Source: a virus. From it: a DNA stretch of 27,719 bases. Both the position numbers and the translations under genes were made by a program. The stretch is from IMG/VR virus record IMGVR_UViG_3300023192_000576, positions 1-27,719 of that record; one strand, 5' to 3'. The notes beneath the pieces were generated by a model that worked only from the letters and a program-made list of their open reading frames with translations, was not told where the DNA came from and did no database searches. Shown piece by piece: positions 22,494 through 27,719 of the stretch (position 1 is its first letter; the number at the start of each line of letters is the position of its first letter).

Positions 22494-23963
22494 GTGTCAA
22501 ATATGCCAGAAACTGACTGCCTCGAAGCTCTAAATGTTATCTGTGATACCGATGCGATCCGCATCCGACCCGGTCACAAAGTCCACGCCTCTGCGCTAAA
22601 CGGGAATGTGGAATCACTTATGGAATGGAACGGTCCCGGCACACCCGCCAAACTTATTGCGGCCTGCGCCAGTTCAAATTCTGTATTTGAAGTGACCACA
22701 GCAACCGCCGCAGTCAGTGCCATAGCTGGTTCCGGGCTTAACAGCGCACGCTGGAATCACACCATTTTTGGCAACGGAGCAGGAACAAACTTTCTGGTCA
22801 TGGTAAACGATTCGGCAAGCGATGACGTTTATAATTATGACGGCACTACTTTCACCACACCATCTATAACAGGTAATGGGCTGGACCCGAAAAAACTGGT
22901 TCATGTCATGGAGCATAAGGAGCGGCTATTCTTTACCGAAGCCTCCTCAACCTCTGTGTGGTATCTCCCGGTATTTTCCATCGGAGGGGTAGCCGCAGAG
23001 TTCGATTTTGGCTCACAGTTCAACCTCGGAGGGACTGTAAGTAGTTGTTTTACTTGGACATTGGACGCTGGGAATGGAATGGATGACTTATTCTGTGTGT
23101 GGAGTACGAAGGGAGAAATAATTGTGTACTCGGGAAGCAACCCAGATTCTGCGTCAGATTGGTCCAAATCTGGGTCGTTCAGAATAGGTGCCCCGATTGG
23201 GCGAAAAAATTATTTTCAAGTTGGATCGGATGTCATTCTCCTGACTCAAGACGGCTTCGTGCCGATCTCTAAGGCCCTGCTATCGGGCAGGACAATGCTA
23301 CAGGAAGCCATCTCTGACAAGATCAGGGACACCATTCGAGTGATCACCGCTACGGCTAAATCCCGCTTTGGCTGGCAACCTATTTTGTGGCCTAAACGTG
23401 GACTTGGGCTTTTCAATGTTCCTGTTAAGGCAGAGGGTTCCGGGCAACAGCAGTTCGTGATCAACACCCTGAACCTTAGCTGGTCCCAGTGGACAGGATT
23501 GGAGGCGAACTGCTGGTCCCTCCTGAACGATGACCTTTATTATGGCGGGAAAAACACGGTCTACGAATTTGGATCAACAGCGGCAAGCGTGGGGAACACC
23601 ATAATGGCGGATGTCCAGCCTGCTTTTTCCTACATGGGGGATCGCACCGGGCTGAAACAGTTTCACATGGTACGCCCCACGATCTTAAGCTCCGCCAGCG
23701 TAAACCCTGTTCTTGTAATGAACGTGGACTTTGAGAATATTTTCCCACAGACGACCCCGACAATCTCGTTCTCGGGCGGGGATTGGGACGATACCTTTTG
23801 GGACACCACGTTATGGGCAGGATCGGTAACGAAAAAAACAGAGTGGATTGGGGTGACAGGTGTCGGATTTGCGGGTACACTAAGGTGGAGAGCGGTAACG
23901 GATGAGTCAGAGGTTGCTTGGCACGCAACAGACTACCTGTTCTCGACAGGAGAGTTTATGTGA
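22494..23963 (+). CDS. tail nozzle/hub-like protein (489 aa from GTG)
   Basis: The best open start is GTG 22494, but the family motif GGLNARES lies just upstream in the same frame, so this start truncates the protein (see separate entry). The sequence runs SNMPETDCLEALNVICDTD, RIRPGHKVHA, then repeated strand modules (KLIAACASSNSVFEVTTATA, HMEHKERLFFTEASS-like, GEIIVYSGSNPDSASDW, SWSQWTGLEANCWSL), ending in TDYLFSTGEFM. The pattern of repeated four-stranded blades is that of podovirus tail nozzle or P22 gp10-like stabilisation proteins. It would close the tail knob. Call by fold pattern and position. Confidence 0.6.
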   Translation: MSNMPETDCLEALNVICDTDAIRIRPGHKVHASALNGNVESLMEWNGPGTPAKLIAACASSNSVFEVTTATAAVSAIAGSGLNSARWNHTIFGNGAGTNFLVMVNDSASDDVYNYDGTTFTTPSITGNGLDPKKLVHVMEHKERLFFTEASSTSVWYLPVFSIGGVAAEFDFGSQFNLGGTVSSCFTWTLDAGNGMDDLFCVWSTKGEIIVYSGSNPDSASDWSKSGSFRIGAPIGRKNYFQVGSDVILLTQDGFVPISKALLSGRTMLQEAISDKIRDTIRVITATAKSRFGWQPILWPKRGLGLFNVPVKAEGSGQQQFVINTLNLSWSQWTGLEANCWSLLNDDLYYGGKNTVYEFGSTAASVGNTIMADVQPAFSYMGDRTGLKQFHMVRPTILSSASVNPVLVMNVDFENIFPQTTPTISFSGGDWDDTFWDTTLWAGSVTKKTEWIGVTGVGFAGTLRWRAVTDESEVAWHATDYLFSTGEFM

Positions 23964-24454
23964 CCTCCTTGGTTTATGGTATGGACCACGATGTGGTGGC
24001 GTGGGTAATGACCCGCATCCCCTACGTCAACAAGGAGGACATAAATTATTATTCGTATTCCGCAATTGGCCTTGAAGACGGCGGCACGCTTATCGCTGGT
24101 TGCTTATATTCTAACCATACGGGCCACGATATTTATATGCACTTTGCAACGGATTCCGCAAAGTGTGCGACAAAGAGGAATTTTAGGGCTTGGTTTTCTT
24201 ACCCGTTTATCCAGTTGGGGTGCAAGAGAGTTACTGCGCTTATCGCAAAACCGAATAAAAGGTCGAGGGCTTTTGTAGAAAGGGCTGGCTTCAAACTTGA
24301 GGGGACATCCCGGAAAGGATTTGACGGAATAAAAGATGTCTGCATCTACGGGATGTTATTTGAAGAGTGCAGGTATATAAAATCAGCGAGAGACAGGACA
24401 CGAGACAATGGGCAAGGGCGGCGGAGGGTCATCATCACCACCAGCACCACCTGA
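23960..24454 (+). CDS. GNAT-family N-acetyltransferase (164 aa)
   Basis: GTG 23960 forms a GTGA overlap with the hub stop and has AGGAG (23948-23952) 7 nt upstream, making it the best start. The product has the GNAT order: a central strand pair (TLIAGCLYSN), a helix with YPFIQLGCKRVTALIAKPNK (81-100) and SRAFVERAGFKLEGTSRKGF (102-121), the latter matching the motif NxxAx..kxGFx.eG of RimJ/RimL-like acetyltransferases, and VCIYGMLFEE. It transfers acetyl from acetyl-CoA, probably to a protein N-terminus or lysine. Target unknown; location among tail genes hints at virion or host protein modification. Confidence 0.75.
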   Translation: MTSLVYGMDHDVVAWVMTRIPYVNKEDINYYSYSAIGLEDGGTLIAGCLYSNHTGHDIYMHFATDSAKCATKRNFRAWFSYPFIQLGCKRVTALIAKPNKRSRAFVERAGFKLEGTSRKGFDGIKDVCIYGMLFEECRYIKSARDRTRDNGQGRRRVIITTSTT

Positions 24455-25577
24455 TCCAGTAGCTACGGCACAAGCCCAAGCGGGCATAAATAAAGAGACA
24501 GCCGTGGCGCAAGCGAGGCTAAATCGTATTGATGAAATAACGCCATATGGAAGCAGGATATACAATGAACGACAGGCTACAGGCGATCCTGAACTCTATC
24601 AGGCCACCGCTACGACCACCCTCAACCCGCTGGCGCAGGAGGCGTTTGATGCCGAGCAGAGGGTAGGCCGAGACCTTAATCTTCTCGGTGAACAACAGAT
24701 CGGGCGTGTTGGCGAAACAATTGGGGCAGACTTTGATCTTAGCGGTATTGCTGATATCAACAGGAACATCAACACCGCCGGTTTCACCAACTATGTCGGT
24801 GACCCCGGACAGAGCATGGAGGATGCCGTTTACGGCAGGCACACCGCTCGGTTGGACCCAAGGTTCCAGCAGGAGCAGTCTGACTTAGCAACGACACTTG
24901 CCAACCAAGGCATTACCACTGGGACTAGGGCCTATGACCGGGAGTTCGCAAACTTTGGCAGGTACAAAACCGATGCCTATTCGCAGGCTCGTAACGATGC
25001 AATCACGCAAGGGTTGCCGTTTGGGAATCAACAGCGCACCCAACAATTCAATGAAGCGATGCAACAGGCGAACCTCGCCAACGCATCCCGCACGCAGGAC
25101 ATCCAAGAAAGATCATTTCTTAGGAATATTCCATTAAATGACGTAGCCGCATTAATGGGCCAACAGCAGGTTCAAGTTCCGCAATTTGGTGCCCCGGCCC
25201 AGACCGGCGTAGCCCCAACCGACTACAGCGGAATCGTAAATTCCAATTATCAGGGACAACTCTCCGCCTATAACACCCAACAGCAAGCCGCCGCCGCAAA
25301 CCGTTCCGGTCTTTATGGCCTTGCCGGGTCTGGAATGATGGCCTATGGAATGGCGGCTTCTGACCGTAGACTCAAAGACAACATTCAGAAGATGGGGCAA
25401 CTGGCTAATGGCCTGTTCGTTTATGCCTTCAACTACATCGGGCACTTCGCAGAAATTTGGGGTGGTCAGCGCAGGTTTGGTGTCATGGCTGACGAGGTTC
25501 GGAAGATTATGCCTTGGGCCGTTTCGGTTGATGAGCATGGCTACGACATGGTTAACTACAACGAGGTTCTTAAATAA
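24408..25577 (+). CDS. tail protein with C-terminal peptidase S74-like domain (389 aa)
   Basis: The gene overlaps the GNAT gene by 47 nt. It starts MGKGGGGSSSPPAPPDP, a Gly/Ser/Pro-rich N-terminus typical of this podovirus gene type. The middle is Gln/Ala-rich and helical (about 150-300). The last 72 residues start SDRRLKDNIQKMGQLANGLF (318-337) and continue with RRFGVMADEVRKIMPWAVSV, the S74 intramolecular chaperone pattern; S318 and K323 would be the Ser-Lys dyad. S74 domains help trimerise tail fibres and then cut themselves off. This copy is shorter than typical, so self-cleavage is not certain. Confidence 0.75.
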   Translation: MGKGGGGSSSPPAPPDPVATAQAQAGINKETAVAQARLNRIDEITPYGSRIYNERQATGDPELYQATATTTLNPLAQEAFDAEQRVGRDLNLLGEQQIGRVGETIGADFDLSGIADINRNINTAGFTNYVGDPGQSMEDAVYGRHTARLDPRFQQEQSDLATTLANQGITTGTRAYDREFANFGRYKTDAYSQARNDAITQGLPFGNQQRTQQFNEAMQQANLANASRTQDIQERSFLRNIPLNDVAALMGQQQVQVPQFGAPAQTGVAPTDYSGIVNSNYQGQLSAYNTQQQAAAANRSGLYGLAGSGMMAYGMAASDRRLKDNIQKMGQLANGLFVYAFNYIGHFAEIWGGQRRFGVMADEVRKIMPWAVSVDEHGYDMVNYNEVLK

Positions 25578-27115
25578 TGCCAACTATACCCGTACATTCA
25601 AAGGCTTTATCCGGGGAGTTGGTAGACCCGTATGGCGTAGCCGCAGGGACACAGCCCAACCTCAAGCGATTACTGGCTAAAAGGCTACTTGGTAGACAAA
25701 AGTTCACACCAAGGGGGGGACAATACCCGCACACCCAAGGATTGGCAGACCTTGCTGAAACCGGGCTGGGTCTGTATGCCCACCACCTCGCCAACCAAGA
25801 AGGGTACGCCAAGGATGACCGTATTGCACAGGCACTCATTGGACAGATACGGGGTGGCGGGATTGGTCAGGCTGATATGCCGCAACGACAGCCTCGAGTG
25901 ATCCCGGCAGAACCGACTGATCGGTCAGAGATGGAACCCGATCCAAATCTTCCATCGATGGAACGTATGCCTCCACCACAGCAGACTTCCGGGTTCGATA
26001 CCTCACAGTATGACTCGCTTTTACAGCCGGGACCGAAGGGCCACTACAACCTGCCCGGAGTCCGCATGGCGCACCAGCAGTTCTTGGGGGACCGGAGGGA
26101 ATACAAGCAGAACATAAAGGCTGACAGGATCAGGAAAGAAGACCAGATCATAGCCGCACAGAACAAGCTGTATGACAGGGAGATAGCGGAAAAGAAATAC
26201 CGGCAGGGCGAAAGAAAGTACGAGGCGGCGCAGTTGTTAGGCCAGCAAAGGCTGTCTGTCTCACAAGAGAGACTAGAGAAAGCTAAGGCAAGCCTGTTGC
26301 TTCAAAAACAAAACTTCCAGCGCGGCGTTAAAAAGGACGCAGAGATAGTCTCACAACACGCCATCACTAATTCAAGGAGCGCAGACGAGTTCGGGGCTAA
26401 AGTTAACAAAACGTATATAGGACTCACTCAAGAGTTTCTTGAGATTCGGAGAAACTTTAACGTATTAACAAAGAACCTGAAACTCAACACTGGTGAGGGT
26501 GACTTTTTCGCTCTACAATCCCTGTTCCAGATGGTGGAGCCAAGTGGGCGCGGTATGACATCAGTGGGACAGATGCAAGAGGCTTATAACGCTCGGGCCA
26601 TACCTGAAAAGATTGCCATGTTCTTCAAGCAATTTTTGGAGAACGATAAACTAGGCGGGCCACAACGGCGGCAACTGATGAAGGTAGGAGGAAACATACA
26701 CGGCACGGAGATGCGTGAGGCGAAGATGTACCAAAAAATATACCGTGATGTATTGACGGACTCCGGTATGTTCAAGGGTAAACCGGATCGCATTAATAGG
26801 CTGATCCCCGACCTGACCACGATGAAGATGGAAACTATAACGGAAAAAGAATACGGGGATGAAGGACTTAATCTTCCGGGGGGTCTTCCTTCACTAACTG
26901 GAACCGGGGAACGGCCCGGAGTGAACCTACCGCTTGAGAAGGTTCAGGATAGCGGCCTCATTCAACCAACATCTCCAGAGCGGAAGGTCCCGGAGGGGTT
27001 ACAGAGCATTGCCAACGCTTGGGATGTAGACCAAATTACAGAGTTTGATGGAAGGCTTTATAAGGTTGTTGTGGAAAAAGGCAAGAAGGTATTTAAGGAG
27101 GTGTTTGGCAAATGA
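25577..27115 (+). CDS. putative internal virion / ejection protein (512 aa)
   Basis: It begins in a TAATG overlap. The N-terminal 170 residues are Pro/Gly/Gln-rich and probably disordered. Then follows a long charged coiled coil (about 170-260, with RIRKEDQIIAAQNKLYDREI and RLSVSQERLEKAKASLLLQK), and a helical domain with FFALQSLFQMVEPSGRGMTS (about 313-332) and VGQMQEAYNARAIPEKIAMF; this resembles the common phage motif FMKMLDPGSVVREGE-x-ATA seen in ejection/DNA-transfer proteins. It ends in a strand-rich tail. Likely injected with the genome. The next gene starts in the ATGA at its stop. Confidence 0.65.
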   Translation: MPTIPVHSKALSGELVDPYGVAAGTQPNLKRLLAKRLLGRQKFTPRGGQYPHTQGLADLAETGLGLYAHHLANQEGYAKDDRIAQALIGQIRGGGIGQADMPQRQPRVIPAEPTDRSEMEPDPNLPSMERMPPPQQTSGFDTSQYDSLLQPGPKGHYNLPGVRMAHQQFLGDRREYKQNIKADRIRKEDQIIAAQNKLYDREIAEKKYRQGERKYEAAQLLGQQRLSVSQERLEKAKASLLLQKQNFQRGVKKDAEIVSQHAITNSRSADEFGAKVNKTYIGLTQEFLEIRRNFNVLTKNLKLNTGEGDFFALQSLFQMVEPSGRGMTSVGQMQEAYNARAIPEKIAMFFKQFLENDKLGGPQRRQLMKVGGNIHGTEMREAKMYQKIYRDVLTDSGMFKGKPDRINRLIPDLTTMKMETITEKEYGDEGLNLPGGLPSLTGTGERPGVNLPLEKVQDSGLIQPTSPERKVPEGLQSIANAWDVDQITEFDGRLYKVVVEKGKKVFKEVFGK

Positions 27116-27719
27116 GCGACCTGATGGGGAAACAGGGCCTGCCTACATATAACAGCATTGACGAAGCTATGGAAGTGATTCGTAAAATGAAGGAGGCGAA
27201 CAAGGGCCTCCCCCCGGAACGTGCATACACTGGTGAAATGGTACGGATGCCCTACAAGGATAAATATGATGTCATGGCGGAGGACGAACAGTTATGGCCT
27301 ATATCTGAACGCCGCCCTCTGGGACCAAGAGGGGGGAGGCAACCACGGTCCACCTTTGCGAAGCAGGGGAGGGCGCACCTGATGGGTGCGGAGCAGAGCA
27401 TCGATGCGCTGGGGCAGTTCGGCGCAAACTATATTTACCCGTGGCTGAATAAGATTATCCCGGACGATTGGGAGATAGACCGGGAGGCTGTTAACCGACA
27501 GGTTGCAGAGAGACAAAAAATGAGGGATGCCCGGATGCGCCGATCTGGCTGGCCCGAAAAGATATCACACTTTGTTGGTAGCTTGGGTTTTGATCCAACC
27601 ACCTACGTTCCCGGTATGCCGAAAGGATCGAGGTTCTTACAGCGTGGCGCGGCAAACACGGCAGAGGCTATCATGTCAGACCAGTTCACCAACCCGGCAA
27701 CCGACCCGGATAATTACTA
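27112..27719 (+). CDS. large virion protein, 5' part (runs off window)
   Basis: An open frame begins at ATG 27112, in an ATGA overlap with the preceding gene and 10 nt after AAGGAGG (27095-27101). It has no stop before the window end: 202 codons visible. The product starts MSDLMGKQGLPTYNSIDEAM, is hydrophilic, and near residues 145-165 has WPEKISHFVGSLGFDPTTYVPG, a segment I associate with the N-terminal region of large phage ejection/polyvalent proteins. The 3' part, and thus the domain set, is outside the window. Function inferred from position after another ejection-type gene. Confidence 0.7.
   Translation, partial: MSDLMGKQGLPTYNSIDEAMEVIRKMKEANKGLPPERAYTGEMVRMPYKDKYDVMAEDEQLWPISERRPLGPRGGRQPRSTFAKQGRAHLMGAEQSIDALGQFGANYIYPWLNKIIPDDWEIDREAVNRQVAERQKMRDARMRRSGWPEKISHFVGSLGFDPTTYVPGMPKGSRFLQRGAANTAEAIMSDQFTNPATDPDNY

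Noticed and set aside
1-27719. CRISPR arrays, integrase, attachment sites, tRNA genes
   Set aside because: None seen: no regularly spaced repeats, recombinase motifs or cloverleafs on either strand.

Overview
The window looks like the late (lysis, packaging, morphogenesis) half of a tailed phage or prophage-like contig, most likely a podovirus-type virus of a Gram-negative host. The reasons are a nested Rz/Rz1 spanin pair (which needs an outer membrane), a psiM2/TIGR01630-like large terminase, a long portal with a glutamine-rich coiled-coil tail, a scaffold-major capsid-decoration order, a short-tail adaptor and nozzle/hub set, and large coiled-coil ejection-type proteins. No tape measure, sheath or tail-tube genes are visible. 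No integrase, polymerase, tRNA or CRISPR array was seen. Every supported gene is on the + strand. The host and taxon cannot be named from the sequence alone.

Layout. 1-860: two small proteins (one zinc-finger-like) and a strongly folded region ending in a terminator-like stem plus eight T. 857-1474: a 2OG-Fe(II) oxygenase-like gene. 1508-2908: lysis module, with a DUF5675 protein, a small holin-like membrane protein, nested i-/o-spanins and a signal-peptide protein. 2905-4017: small proteins and a PrmC/HemK-like methyltransferase. 4014-5985: small and large terminase. 5987-13737: head genes, i.e. small structural protein, portal, six small genes, scaffold, major capsid, decoration-like protein. 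13807-17574: a sugar-modification block (MptE/DUF115-like protein, GT4-like transferase, overlapping methyltransferase, acidic protein, GT8-like transferase) inserted in the structural operon. 17591-19032: coiled-coil protein and head-tail adaptor. 19020-22306: a 756-aa protein resembling polyvalent-protein modules, then a stand-alone ADP-ribosyltransferase of the ART-PolyVal type. 22307-27719: tail nozzle/hub-like protein with an apparently frameshifted N-terminus, GNAT acetyltransferase, peptidase-S74-ended protein, and two ejection-type proteins, the last running off the window.

The genes are packed almost without gaps. At least thirteen junctions are ATGA, GTGA, TAATG or TGATG overlaps, so most of the window is probably one translationally coupled late transcript. 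The only terminator-like structure is near 756-836. No stretch over 300 bases lacks a gene.

The items most worth a second look are: the ADP-ribosyltransferase gene flanked by an exact 17-bp direct repeat spanning its own start and stop; the glycosyltransferase/methyltransferase pair that overlap by up to 214 nt and hold an in-frame A_AAG_GGA heptamer; the broken N-terminus of the tail hub gene; the glycan block inside the virion genes; and a DUF5675 protein sitting where an endolysin would be expected.
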